Shown piece by piece: positions 9,042 to 17,963 of a stretch of 64,000 nt of DNA. Source of the stretch: Dictyobacter vulcani (GTDB lineage: Bacteria > Chloroflexota > Ktedonobacteria > Ktedonobacterales > Ktedonobacteraceae); NCBI RefSeq assembly GCF_008974265.1, contig NZ_BKZW01000003.1, positions 496,001 to 560,000 of the forward strand. Reading direction: 5' to 3'. Position numbers and translations under genes: made by a program. Under the pieces are notes generated by a model. The model worked only from the letters and a program-made list of their open reading frames with translations. It did no database searches and was not told the origin of the DNA. Numbering within the stretch: position 1 is the first letter of the stretch; every line of letters begins with the position of its first letter.

Positions 9042-9080
9042 TAAAAGAGGCTGGACCACGTATGTGTCCAGCCTCTTTTA
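9042..9080. terminator. Terminator hairpin downstream of the DUF1326 gene
   Basis: A perfect 15-bp stem (9042-9056 with 9066-9080) and a 9-nt loop; the arms end in A-run/T-run so it can work in both directions. It sits just past the stop at 9099 of the minus-strand gene. Confidence 0.85.
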
Positions 9081-9098
9081 TTGTAGAGATCGAGCTTG

Positions 9099-9668
9099 CT
9101 ATTTTTTAAAGACAAAGGTATTTCTTAGCGCCATTGGCCCATCATAGCTCCATGAGCGGGCTTGATATGCTTCTGGATCGCTGGCTGCTCGTAATAAAGA
9201 TGTTTGAGCAGGGGTGAATATTGCATGGAAGGTTGGATTTCCTTTTTCGGCAGGCAGATACGCAAGTTGAGCCTTATAGATTGCTCGTTGTGTGTGGGGA
9301 AGAGGAGCCACTTCTGCCGGAACACTATCTAAATGGTGTTCAAATATACTCAGTAATGCCGTACTTTGTTCAGTTGTAGCTCTGGCATCAATGAGAAATA
9401 CCTCTTGCCAGAGTTCATTGTTATTGGCATAGACCGGCTGTGTCATGCTCATAATGGTCAATTTTGAGACATCCAGATCCTGAATTGTTCCAGCCTCGAT
9501 ATAATAACCGTTGACGCGCCAGAACGGATAGTTGGGTCCAGTCCCTCCATTGACGCCGTCCGCACATTTACAAGGATTACAGTCGCAAGGATTGCAGGAG
9601 CAAGAATCCCCACGAGCCCCGAAGACGGATCCTTTGAGTAGATAATTTTGTTGGATCACGGTAATCAT
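9099..9668 (-). CDS. DUF1326 domain protein with a Cys-rich N-terminal motif
   Basis: The 189-residue product has a dense cysteine cluster near the N-terminus (CSCNPCDCNPCKC, residues 23-35), then a segment (YPFWRVNGYYIEAGTIQDLD) and VFLIDARATTEQSTALLSIF that match the DUF1326 pattern of a W..G/DL stretch followed by D-ATxxQxxAL-IF. DUF1326 proteins usually have a CSC...CPC motif, and here it is expanded to six cysteines. This suggests metal or Fe-S binding. AGGAGA precedes the ATG with a 7-nt spacer. It is divergent from a CxxC heavy-metal-associated protein at 9959, which also points to metal handling, but no function is established for the family. Confidence 0.75.
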   Translation of the reverse strand: MITVIQQNYLLKGSVFGARGDSCSCNPCDCNPCKCADGVNGGTGPNYPFWRVNGYYIEAGTIQDLDVSKLTIMSMTQPVYANNNELWQEVFLIDARATTEQSTALLSIFEHHLDSVPAEVAPLPHTQRAIYKAQLAYLPAEKGNPTFHAIFTPAQTSLLRAASDPEAYQARSWSYDGPMALRNTFVFKK

Positions 9669-9958
9669 ATGTCATTCTCCTGAAAACAAGCCAGACTTTC
9701 AGACGCTAGCGCAGCGCCAATGTGCCTGATCCAGCATCACCAGTGTAAAGAAAAGTTTTTACAGAGACACAGTAGAGGCATACTATTTTATACTTCTGGA
9801 ATGAGTATAGCATAAAATACATGAGTATACACATATTGATCTTGATAAATTAATACTGATTCTTTGCCTGAAACATTGTATCCAGGGTGCTCGCGGAGAT
9901 TTTTGGTCTGACCGGTAAAATTATTATTGTATGAGTAGGAGATGAAAAGGAGCGTAAG

Positions 9959-10201
9959 ATGATACAGATATGTTGTTTGATGATGGGGAAGATGAATTGT
10001 AATGGATGTGTGGGTAATATCACCAGAGTATTACAATCTTTTCCTGGTGTTGAGGTGCTCAGTAGCGATCTCGCCACAAAAAAGATCTCAGTGCGTTATG
10101 ATCCTGAACTGGTCAATTTTCAAGAGGTAGAGCAAGCGTTGGTAGATGCTCGCTATCCTGTCATCAGCATTGCTGTATCTACAGAACTGACAACAGGATA
10201 G
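9959..10201 (+). CDS. Heavy-metal-associated (HMA) domain protein, CopZ-like
   Basis: An 80-residue single-domain protein. GKMNCNGCVGNITRVL gives the metal-binding loop MxCxxC of the HMA fold (here MNCNGC), and VRYDPELVNFQEVEQAL is the usual beta-strand/helix that follows. The fold and size fit a cytoplasmic copper chaperone that would pass Cu(I) to a P-type ATPase or repressor; neither is present nearby. AAAAGGAG lies 6 nt before the ATG. It may share regulation with the divergent cysteine-rich DUF1326 gene. Confidence 0.85.
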   Translation: MIQICCLMMGKMNCNGCVGNITRVLQSFPGVEVLSSDLATKKISVRYDPELVNFQEVEQALVDARYPVISIAVSTELTTG

Positions 10202-10240
10202 CTATCCCGGCTAACTCGTTGAAATATCACCACTGGTAAG

Positions 10241-10277
10241 ACGTACCTGTAAGGGGGAGTGGGCCTTACAGGTACGT
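10241..10277. terminator. Bidirectional terminator between HMA and RDD genes
   Basis: A 14-bp perfect stem (10241-10254 with 10264-10277) with a 9-nt loop, abutting the stop codon of the minus-strand RDD gene and 40 bp after the HMA stop. Confidence 0.75.
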
Positions 10278-11165
10278 TTATGGTGTGCAGTGGCTATAAC
10301 CGCCGTCGCTGGTCCATCCTGAAGGGAAGTTTTCCCAGTGTAATGTCAACTTGCCATCACAGGTTTGCATTTTTCCGTGATAAATCTCCTTGAATTGAAT
10401 AGGATAAGTGACGATACTTCTGTTATTTTTATCGGTACCCCAGGCGGGAGTGCCGAGTTGATAGGATTGGATGTTGCTACCCAATAGTTGGTGCGTATTG
10501 TACAGGCTCTCAATGACCAGCGGTGGGCGACCATAGTAATAGAAAGCACTGCAACCTGCAAGCAAGCTAGCCAGGACGACCAGCAGGATGGCTGTGCGTA
10601 GATGTGGTTGAGAAGCCGGATAAGGTGGGTTGGGGAGAGACTTCTTATCGACCACGAGAGTGTGTGCCAGCAGATCACCTAAGTGCTGATGCTGTTTTGT
10701 GCGTTCGATACAAATGAGCGTCAGTAAACCTGCGCCAAGCGCATAGAAGAGCTGAAGAGCTTCTATGGGACGTAAGATATTGCGTAGAAATGCCTGCCAG
10801 GGCGTGATACGCCAGCTTTTTCGCTCGTTAGCCGCCGGAATTACATATAATCCCAGGCCCGTTTTGCCAATAGTTGTACTGAAGAGAGTTTCCAGCACAA
10901 AAAAGTAGCTAAAGGCAAGCAACGCGAGCCACCACCAATCAACGCTTGTCGTAGCCGTATATGGATACCAACCAGTTTGTCCGGCTTGCGGTAATGTACC
11001 ACTTATGATACGTACAACGCCAAAAGTCGTATTAACAATCAAGGCCAGAATATTCAGACAGAGAAAGTCTAATATGCCAGCAATAACTCGCTGCCTGACA
11101 ACTGAGACATCAGGTGCAGGATTGGCAGAGATTGATGCAGCGGCATCAGCATGATCTGTCAACAA
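10278..11165 (-). CDS. RDD family membrane protein with C-terminal extracytoplasmic domain
   Basis: The first about 175 residues form an RDD domain: VVRQRVIAGILDFLCLN with the defining Arg and Asp, a long hydrophobic helix pair, the conserved TTIGKTGLGLYVI segment, and a final helix before the cytoplasmic HQHLGDLLAHTLVV. An extra hydrophobic segment (ILLVVLASLLAGCSAFYYYG) and a C-terminal domain of about 100 residues, rich in aromatic residues and with two cysteines, follow. RDD proteins are often accessory membrane proteins or Na/H transporters; this one is longer than the minimal domain. The start used is a TTG at 11165 with no good ribosome site, so the N-terminus is uncertain. Confidence 0.75.
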   Translation of the reverse strand: MLTDHADAAASISANPAPDVSVVRQRVIAGILDFLCLNILALIVNTTFGVVRIISGTLPQAGQTGWYPYTATTSVDWWWLALLAFSYFFVLETLFSTTIGKTGLGLYVIPAANERKSWRITPWQAFLRNILRPIEALQLFYALGAGLLTLICIERTKQHQHLGDLLAHTLVVDKKSLPNPPYPASQPHLRTAILLVVLASLLAGCSAFYYYGRPPLVIESLYNTHQLLGSNIQSYQLGTPAWGTDKNNRSIVTYPIQFKEIYHGKMQTCDGKLTLHWENFPSGWTSDGGYSHCTP

Positions 11166-11386
11166 GGGAGCCCCTATTCTCTATTATCTATCTTGACAAT
11201 AGTATTTGATATAGATATCTGCAAAAACACCAAAAATGGTCTTAATTTTAATACGTTATCATTGCATAATTCGATTTATAAAATAAATGTTTTAGCAATA
11301 AAATCTTTCCAGAACGAAAAAATTCTTCTGATGATAAAGCTAGAATAATAATGTATTGCCTGAACATAAGACCGATGCGGCATTGA

Positions 11387-12217
11387 TCAGGAAAGTGGTT
11401 GGCCGCACCTGGGACAGATGTGGGTGGGTGTATCGTGGAGTCGATCATATACCTGTAGCGAGAAGCCACAGTGTGGACAATATCTGGCATGCCAGTTCTT
11501 TGGTTTTTTAAAGCTGCGCCCCCCACCTCCTCCGTCAGAAGTATTATGGCTCGAAAATAGATCAGTGAAGAAAACCAGGAGTAACGCTACGGTCAGAACG
11601 GTGACCAGACAGATGATAGCCTTGCCACGACTCAATTGCTGCACGCCCATCAGTGAAGGTAAGCAGAGCAGGAAACTGTATAGTGTCAGGAGTATGGCCA
11701 TGGCAGTTAGCGGAAGGCGTAGCTGTGTTGCCATGTTTGGAGCAATCGAGAGCAACAGTGTGGTGGCAATCAGCAGTAGAACAGGAGGCGTAGCAATGAC
11801 CAGTACACTGTACAACTGTGTATGGTAGCTGCCTCGGCCCTGTTGCGTATGGGCAAGGAAATGCAGGGCCAGAGTCCAACCCAGGATCAATAAAGGGGCC
11901 AGCAGCGTCAGCGTTATCACCACTGCAGGTGCCAGGGGCTGTGGAATCAGATGATTGAAGCTTATGTCCTTGAGACCCTGGTTTAACGCAGGCAACCGTC
12001 CCCAGATGCAGGCGCCCAGGCCGGTCGTCAATGCGAAGCAGCCGAGCCAAACAGTCAGGATACTCCATCGAGCATGCTCTTTATGTCGAGCGAAAGTAGC
12101 AGGTACTGGCCAGAGATATGTTATCAGCACCTGCAAAGGAAAAAAGACCAGGGCCTGGAGATGTCCATCTGCCGGTAGCACAAGAGCGTTATCATTGAGA
12201 TACGGGCTAGCGTTCAT
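11387..12217 (-). CDS. Polytopic membrane protein with C-terminal zinc ribbon
   Basis: The 276-residue product has five or six membrane helices over residues 20-215, then a glycine-rich spacer, and ends with a classical zinc ribbon: YCPHCGF and ICPRCGQ, two CxxC knuckles separated by 18 residues. The helical part resembles the Yip1 type in outline only. Function unknown. AAAAGGA lies 7 nt before the ATG. It is on the same strand as uvsE but separated by about 130 bp. Confidence 0.65.
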   Translation of the reverse strand: MNASPYLNDNALVLPADGHLQALVFFPLQVLITYLWPVPATFARHKEHARWSILTVWLGCFALTTGLGACIWGRLPALNQGLKDISFNHLIPQPLAPAVVITLTLLAPLLILGWTLALHFLAHTQQGRGSYHTQLYSVLVIATPPVLLLIATTLLLSIAPNMATQLRLPLTAMAILLTLYSFLLCLPSLMGVQQLSRGKAIICLVTVLTVALLLVFFTDLFSSHNTSDGGGGGRSFKKPKNWHARYCPHCGFSLQVYDRLHDTPTHICPRCGQPLS

Positions 12218-12343
12218 TACCTCATCCTTTTCGTGGGAATGTACCTGTCTGTCTTATCACCTCATAAGCATACCTCTACCTATGTTCCCACGCTATGAAC
12301 CGGATCTCGCTGTGATTGTGAATATATTCACTCTGGATAAAGT

Positions 12344-13276
12344 TCAGATCGACCTCACAGAGAAGCCTTCGATCTTTTTTTCGTTGATCAGACGGGCGAT
12401 TTCAGGTGGGCCAGCAGTTGTGATGGCTGCGAGTTCCTGGCGTAGCTTGAGAAGCGTCTGTTCTTTGCCTTTGCATTCAAGCATGACATCATAAGCGCAT
12501 CCAGATACGCTGGCAAGAAATGTGATAAAGGCGTTGACATCGACATACATACTATGTGCGCCTGAACGTTTGGCGGGATCCTGTTCGGAATAGTGCAACT
12601 TGGGCTTGCGATCCCGCCAGGTGGCGAAAATGCTGGTCCAGGGGAGATCCGTCAGTGGAGTATTGCCATTGATCTGATGATGTAACGAATCAACAATCAG
12701 TGGTACGCCTGTTTTCTCGCAGATTGGCAAGAGATCAAGGACTGACCAGGAGCGCTCATCATTCTCCAGGCGGATGCGCCGCTGGCTCTCAACTGGTAGC
12801 GAGAGCAAATTACGCTGAATACGCTCCGCGGTCGCGCTCCGATCCCCATAGACTCCGCCACCATGTAAAACGATATCTCCATCGATGCCCAGAATATCCA
12901 TTAGATAGCAGTGGTATTGTAGATCCTTAATGCTTCTCTCCCAGATCTCACCCGCGGCAGAAGGCAGCGTAAATTGACCTGGATGGGTAGATAACCGCAT
13001 TCCTTGCGTCAGGCTCTTGATTTCATCCTGTAAAGGGAATGCAATTTTTGTAAGCTCAACCTCAGCATGTGAACCAAATGGTATGAGGTCAGAAGAGAGG
13101 CGATACATCATGATGTCATGCTCGCGATTCCAGCGCAAGATAGCCGCAAGTAAAGCCATATTTGCATCTACCAGCGTCTGCAAATATGGCAATCCCTGCG
13201 TACGTAGCGTCGCCAGCCGTAATGTGCGGAACGTGTTGGCCATTGAAAGATTAATACAGGCGTATCCCAGTTTCAT
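12344..13276 (-). CDS. uvsE: UV DNA damage endonuclease
   Basis: UvsE/UVDE nicks DNA 5' to UV photoproducts and other lesions, starting an alternative excision repair that does not need photoreactivation. The 310-residue product shows the TIM-barrel metal-site motifs of the family in order: LGYACINLSM at the start, MYRLSSDLIPFGSH, RLSTHPGQF, DIVLHGGGVYGD, IRLENDERSW, and IVDSLHHQIN. I chose the second ATG (13276) because GGAG lies 6 nt before it; the upstream ATG would add four residues. It begins a minus-strand series with other nucleic-acid enzymes (EEP protein and Tag) immediately upstream. Confidence 0.93.
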   Translation of the reverse strand: MKLGYACINLSMANTFRTLRLATLRTQGLPYLQTLVDANMALLAAILRWNREHDIMMYRLSSDLIPFGSHAEVELTKIAFPLQDEIKSLTQGMRLSTHPGQFTLPSAAGEIWERSIKDLQYHCYLMDILGIDGDIVLHGGGVYGDRSATAERIQRNLLSLPVESQRRIRLENDERSWSVLDLLPICEKTGVPLIVDSLHHQINGNTPLTDLPWTSIFATWRDRKPKLHYSEQDPAKRSGAHSMYVDVNAFITFLASVSGCAYDVMLECKGKEQTLLKLRQELAAITTAGPPEIARLINEKKIEGFSVRSI

Positions 13277-13363
13277 ACCATGCTCCATCTTATAGTCATT
13301 ATGTCATACTAATGTATGAAGAGAAGACGCCTCAAGCAGATCTTTTGTGTCATCTTCTATTAT

Positions 13364-14389
13364 TCAGACAGAGAATGTACCAATCAAAATGCAGTGCTGG
13401 CTGCCACGGGCCGTGCAATCGGTATCAAGTTTGAGTGGTTTGACCGTGGGGCTTGCAAAAATGTAGTCAATACGAAACACAGCCCAGACCTGATTAAGGA
13501 CACGCATTCCCCAGGAATATCCAGTGCCGGTCCCGACTGTTGTCTGAGTATCCTGCATTCCCATAGAGAGATCCTGATAGGCTTGTTCGCGTTCACTGGT
13601 ATTCATATCACCCAGCAAGAGCAAGCGCTCATTGTGTTTGAGCAGCGGTTGTAAAAACTGCTGGAGTTCTTTGATCTGATTATCGCGGCGTTGTGGACAA
13701 TAAAGGCAGTTATAAACGGTCTGCACCGCCGAGATCGGATGGGCATTCACGACGATAAGGGTTTTTCCATTCCCCAGATCTAGTCGTGCCCACATGACGC
13801 GTGGAATGTCCCAGACCGCGCGCGAATCATCGGGTGCCTGAAGTATGCCATGTTCCAGAATAGGATACTGGCTTAGCAACGCCTCTCCTGGTGGTACTTC
13901 GTCCTGTTGATACAAATGATATGGATACTTTTGCTGGATGTCCGTGGCCAGATCTAGTCCGTTCGCATCGGCCTCCTGCAAGGCAACGATGTTTGGATCC
14001 TTTAGATTAATGATACCGCGCAAATAGCCATCGCGCCTGTTACGCCCACGGAAATTCCAGGTAAGCGCGCGCACCTGTTGAGCACCCGCCGTTTGATCCG
14101 TGCTCGGTCCGCTAAAGCGGGGAGGGCACCAGAGACTAAAAAGAACCAGGCCAAACACAAATACAACCCTTAAGATGGCTGTAAAGCGCCAGAGCAAAAA
14201 TGGTAGCAGTAATAGCAGTGGAACGAACAGGTAGGGGGCAAAGATGTTAGCCAGGGCCAATATTCCTTCACGTTGAGGAGAAATAGTATTACTGAGCAAC
14301 AAGACATCAATCACCAGAAGATAGAAAAGGGTGATTATAATCAAGGCTTTAAAACGTTGTTTGCCCCAGATACGTAAAAACCAATTCAT
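13364..14389 (-). CDS. Membrane-anchored endonuclease/exonuclease/phosphatase family protein
   Basis: The 341-residue protein has three N-terminal membrane helices (residues 15-105) and a C-terminal EEP catalytic domain. The domain shows the metal and catalytic motifs: LTWNFRG, NIVALQEADANG with the metal Glu, IVVNAHPIS, LLLLGDMNTSERE and the terminal RIDYIFASP. A terminal catalytic His is replaced or shifted (QHCILIG). Such proteins cleave phosphodiesters in DNA, sphingolipids or phosphoinositides; the membrane anchor favours an envelope substrate rather than a repair role. GAAGGA precedes the ATG by 5 nt. Confidence 0.85.
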   Translation of the reverse strand: MNWFLRIWGKQRFKALIIITLFYLLVIDVLLLSNTISPQREGILALANIFAPYLFVPLLLLLPFLLWRFTAILRVVFVFGLVLFSLWCPPRFSGPSTDQTAGAQQVRALTWNFRGRNRRDGYLRGIINLKDPNIVALQEADANGLDLATDIQQKYPYHLYQQDEVPPGEALLSQYPILEHGILQAPDDSRAVWDIPRVMWARLDLGNGKTLIVVNAHPISAVQTVYNCLYCPQRRDNQIKELQQFLQPLLKHNERLLLLGDMNTSEREQAYQDLSMGMQDTQTTVGTGTGYSWGMRVLNQVWAVFRIDYIFASPTVKPLKLDTDCTARGSQHCILIGTFSV

Positions 14390-14527
14390 TGTATTCCTTC
14401 AATACCAATCTTTTATGATTATATTATAACAATACTCTTCTTTAATATATATCGCAAGATTAGCTGGAAATATCTCTCTAGAAGATAAGCTCTTGTGCGT
14501 ACTGGGGCACTAAAGCGCCATATCTCA

Positions 14528-14582
14528 TTTAGTATGTTGTGAAAAGGATGTGCTCAGCACATCCTTTTCACAACATACTAAA
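14528..14582. repeat. 55-bp perfect palindrome (27-bp arms, 1-nt centre)
   Basis: Arms 14528-14554 and 14556-14582 are exact reverse complements around a single C at 14555. It lies between the EEP gene and tag. There is no T-run following in either direction that would make it a normal terminator, although it lies about 85 bp after the tag stop. On its right side a CTTTTTGAGTGCCTAAGGCG stretch resembles the CTTTTTGGCGCCTGCGGCGC stretch on the left side of the palindrome at 3875-3932. Confidence 0.95.
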
Positions 14583-14666
14583 CCTTTTTGAGTGCCTAAG
14601 GCGCGAAAATCGGGATGGAGAGATTCGCGGAAAGCATGGCAAGCAAGTGCTAACAGAGAGCATGCG

Positions 14667-15263
14667 TTATTGCTGTGAAATCATCCGGGCTCGAAAGCAT
14701 TCAGGGGAGTGATCATTGACCATGCCAATTGCTTGCATAAAGGCATAGCAAATCGTGGCACCAACGAATCTGAAGCCACGTTTTTTTAAGTCCTTGCTCA
14801 TCACTACACTTCTGGCAACCGCATCCTGTTGCTGTGCATCGACCAGGGGTTGCCCATCGACGAACTGCCAGATGTAGCTATCGAAGCTACCAAACTCACG
14901 TTGGACCGCTAGAAAAGCGCTGGCGTTTTCAATGACGGCATTTATTTTGAGGCGATTACGAATGATGCCTTCGTTGGCCAGAAGGTGGGCTTTTTTTTCG
15001 TCATCGTAGTGTACAATCTTTTCAGCGACAAAATCATCGAAAGCGCGACGATAATTCTCGCGTTTCTTGAGCACCGTAAGCCAGCTTAATCCGGCCTGTG
15101 CCCCTTCTAGATTGAGCATCTCAAACAGCAAGCGGTCATCATGAACCGGCACGCCCCATTCTTCATCGTGATAAGGAAAGAACAACTCATGGGTCTGGGC
15201 CCATGCACAACGCACCTTACTGGTTTCATCAGGACGAGAATCAATTCTAATTTCTTCTATCAT
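14667..15263 (-). CDS. tag: DNA-3-methyladenine glycosylase I
   Basis: Tag removes 3-methyladenine from alkylated DNA. The product has the zinc-binding and catalytic signature of the family: RCAWAQ near the N-terminus, YHDEEWGVPVHDDRLLFEML, LEGAQAGLSW with the conserved Glu and Trp, and near the C-terminus the segment GFRFVGATICYAFMQAIGMV followed by NDHSPECF with the His and Cys ligands. Length fits the about 190-residue family. The frame extends up to an ATG at 15290, but neither start has a clear ribosome site; I prefer 15263 as closer to the family length. No coupling to neighbours is visible. Confidence 0.93.
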   Translation of the reverse strand: MIEEIRIDSRPDETSKVRCAWAQTHELFFPYHDEEWGVPVHDDRLLFEMLNLEGAQAGLSWLTVLKKRENYRRAFDDFVAEKIVHYDDEKKAHLLANEGIIRNRLKINAVIENASAFLAVQREFGSFDSYIWQFVDGQPLVDAQQQDAVARSVVMSKDLKKRGFRFVGATICYAFMQAIGMVNDHSPECFRARMISQQ

Positions 15264-15388
15264 TTTGCCAACACAATCTAGCGATATCATGACCGTTGTT
15301 GGTGAGGTGGTGCTGATATCGCATTATAGTATGCTTTTCATGTTTGTTAGAAGGATATTACCACAAGAAGGTGAGCTTAAAATGCTCT

Positions 15389-15841
15389 TCAGGCATTTTG
15401 GGTCGCCACATCATCAATCCATTGTTGTATTGATCTATTGCGCTGCTCTTCTTCCCAGGTATACCAGGCTTTTAGCCACTGTTCATCAACCATACGGAGC
15501 ACATCTTTAAAACGCCGAAATGCTCCTTTCCCCCGTATTGCGATCGACAGTTTTTCTGCTGCCTGTGTATCCCCGGGTTCTACAATCTCGTTGATAAAAT
15601 CTTCCATCCATGAGTATGATTCACGGGAAGAAATCGGCTTAATCAGTACATATGAATCATTGCCGATTACATCATCTAATGTGACCCCTTGATTTTGTTG
15701 TGCTGCAATTTCTTCGTCGTCTGTAAAGTAGACAATGGCCCCGGTTTCGATATTCAAGTAAGCGGTAGACTCGTCTGTAGTTGATAATGCAATCTCTAGC
15801 ATCCCATCATCGATGGGTTTGCCATTAGGAAGTTTAAACAT
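15389..15841 (-). CDS. UPF0158 family protein
   Basis: A 150-residue cytoplasmic protein. AYLNIETGAIVYF near residue 30, YSWMEDFINEIVE near 87, and the strongly conserved IRGKGAFRRFKDVL near 112 are the marks of the UPF0158 family, whose role is unknown. The ATG at 15841 is preceded by AGGAGA with an 8-nt spacer; the frame stays open for another 40 codons upstream without a plausible start. Single gene. Confidence 0.8.
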   Translation of the reverse strand: MFKLPNGKPIDDGMLEIALSTTDESTAYLNIETGAIVYFTDDEEIAAQQNQGVTLDDVIGNDSYVLIKPISSRESYSWMEDFINEIVEPGDTQAAEKLSIAIRGKGAFRRFKDVLRMVDEQWLKAWYTWEEEQRNRSIQQWIDDVATQNA

Positions 15842-15951
15842 GCTGAGCGTCTCCTGATCTGATATCTCGCACCTTGATTTTCCTGTTTCAAGCGCGTGCC
15901 TTAAAGATGTAATAATTATTATGGTATAACAACGGCCTACAGTTTTCAAAA

Positions 15952-15997
15952 AAACAAGCACCTGTACTGTAAATTACCATGGTACAGGTGCTTGTTT
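15952..15997 (-). terminator. Rho-independent terminator of the glycosyltransferase gene
   Basis: A perfect 16-bp stem (15952-15967 with 15982-15997), 14-nt loop, followed on the minus strand by a run of seven Ts. It lies 20 bp past the stop at 16017. Confidence 0.9.
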
Positions 15998-16016
15998 GCT
16001 CGGGTGAAAGGTGTTT

Positions 16017-17810
16017 TTAATGCTTTGGTGGCCTCTTTTCGGATCGATAGAGGACATATCCATCTAATTTATGTGGGACAAAGTAGTTGCCACCCGAGTC
16101 ATTGATGATTTTGACCCAGGCTTTGAGCGCTGGCAAACAGTTATATTTTTGTGTGGTCAGGCTCAGATCTGTCGCGCACATAAAGGGAGGTCGGCTAGAT
16201 TTATTGACCGCATCTTCAAATGCCTGGATGCGTTTATGATTGTCACTGATGCCCTTACTGGCATCAGTCAGATTTTTATATGTCTGACCGGGCACATAAT
16301 CGCCACCGATTGTTGAGCACATAATTGGATGTTTGGTGTTTATCGTCGCTGCAATCAGGCTGTAACAGGTCCAGTGATCGGTGAAGAGGTAGGAGACATG
16401 TAATGCTTCGAGTTGTTGGATCAGGTGTTGACGCCGATTACTGGCAGCCTGTGCTCTGGGAACTTCGATGAAGGCAATACATGTTCCTGCGATCAAAATG
16501 ACTGCAAGCGCTGCAAGAATGAAGCGGCTGGCATACAATCGGAATCTGGCCCATGAGAGTTCGGGGCGAAGGTGCCAGGCTGCCTGCCACAATGGTGCCA
16601 GAATGACTGGAGTAATTGCCACCAGGCTAACAATATAGCGTGCGTGATAGCCCGGTTGATCAATGGGACCTGAACTATTAATATAGGTAACTATGGCCAG
16701 AATGCCAGCGCCAAGCATACACAGGCGAGCTACACAGATGGTCCGTGTTCTACGTACTTCTTCGTCACTCAAGCCTTCCTGGTTGTGCCTGAGCTTTTTG
16801 AGGAGCAGTATAGTGATAGTTACGGACGCGATAATCAAGAGAATATAGCCGATACTCCAACTGGATTGGATGATGCCACAACTCAAAGAGCGACGCGTAT
16901 TATCGCCCATAAAAGGATACTCAATCACCGGACAAAAAGGAGAACTGGTCGCGGTTGGCAGGCTGACCTGAAAGGTTTCGACGATCTTATGCCAGAGCGT
17001 TAATTGTTCCGCGGGAGCGTTGCGAGGTGTACTACCAGCCATGCCAAACAAGGTATTTAAAGGGTTGGTATTATTGATGATCGCATAGCTAATGCTTGGC
17101 AGTAAACCAATTGCCCCTCCTAATAGTCCTGCAAACCAGCCACCCCAGATGAAGATCTCACGCCAACAGATGATGACAAGCAGTAGTGTTGACATGGCAT
17201 AAAGAGGCAGTCCAACCATATCGCTCCAGATGCCGAGTCCTACGACAATCCCAAACAGCATGTATCCTGTCAGACGTTTAAGTCTGGTGCGCAGGGGGGC
17301 CTGTGGTTGGTAGGAGAGCGAGAGCAAGGTCGCAATGAGAAAAGAGAGCGAACCAAACAGTAACGTTTCAGCGGATCCGCCCGTGCCCAGGGTCTGGCGA
17401 CTCAAATAAGGAATAGAGCCGACACTCATCATAGCAATAGTCACCAGAGCCATTTTCCTGGAATAGATTACGCTGGTAAGTTTATAGATAACATAAAAGA
17501 AAAGACCGATCAGTAAAATAACTCCCAGTCGTAATGCCGTAATAGATGGGCCGCCGGTGAGGTGATAAAAGATGGCACCCAGGTAAGCTTCCAGGATACC
17601 CATATAGTCCTGCCCATAGAACATCAGGGGGAATTTTCCCTTGTAGGCGATATCATTGGTAATGATCGCCATAATCCCTTCGTCGCTATTGGTAGGAGGC
17701 CAATGTAAGACGACCAGCAAGATGCGTAAGCCAACAGCAAACGCAATAATTGCAGCCGCAATGAGGCCATATGAACTTACTTTCCTATTTAATACCCGAA
17801 CATCTGGCAA
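16017..17810 (-). CDS. GT39/PMT-like glycosyltransferase family membrane protein
   Basis: The 597-residue protein has about ten membrane helices. The first external loop carries NSDEGIMAIITNDIAYKGKF, the acidic-residue loop expected of GT-C glycosyltransferases (PMT, ArnT and related), and FYGQDYMGILEAYLGAIFY lies just after it, as in GT39-like transferases. These use lipid-phosphate sugars to glycosylate proteins or envelope lipids outside the membrane. The C-terminal about 130 residues form a soluble extracytoplasmic domain containing several cysteines. A TTG at 17810 with GAGGAG 7 nt upstream is the start. The sugar and acceptor cannot be predicted. It stands alone. Confidence 0.78.
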   Translation of the reverse strand: MPDVRVLNRKVSSYGLIAAAIIAFAVGLRILLVVLHWPPTNSDEGIMAIITNDIAYKGKFPLMFYGQDYMGILEAYLGAIFYHLTGGPSITALRLGVILLIGLFFYVIYKLTSVIYSRKMALVTIAMMSVGSIPYLSRQTLGTGGSAETLLFGSLSFLIATLLSLSYQPQAPLRTRLKRLTGYMLFGIVVGLGIWSDMVGLPLYAMSTLLLVIICWREIFIWGGWFAGLLGGAIGLLPSISYAIINNTNPLNTLFGMAGSTPRNAPAEQLTLWHKIVETFQVSLPTATSSPFCPVIEYPFMGDNTRRSLSCGIIQSSWSIGYILLIIASVTITILLLKKLRHNQEGLSDEEVRRTRTICVARLCMLGAGILAIVTYINSSGPIDQPGYHARYIVSLVAITPVILAPLWQAAWHLRPELSWARFRLYASRFILAALAVILIAGTCIAFIEVPRAQAASNRRQHLIQQLEALHVSYLFTDHWTCYSLIAATINTKHPIMCSTIGGDYVPGQTYKNLTDASKGISDNHKRIQAFEDAVNKSSRPPFMCATDLSLTTQKYNCLPALKAWVKIINDSGGNYFVPHKLDGYVLYRSEKRPPKH

Positions 17811-17963
17811 CTTGTGCCTCCTCTATTTTGTGCCATAGACAACCTCGTCAATATCTATCTGTCATAGATCTATAGCTATTCTACTAATTGCACACCACAA
17901 GGTCAAGAAACAAGTTCTATCGGGTCAATATTTCATGCTTTCTTACAGATTTTGACCTGACTG

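Noticed and set aside
11151..11348. 65-codon frame at 11.2 kb
   Set aside because: Low-complexity, AT-rich and without a ribosome site; it lies in the gap between two real genes.
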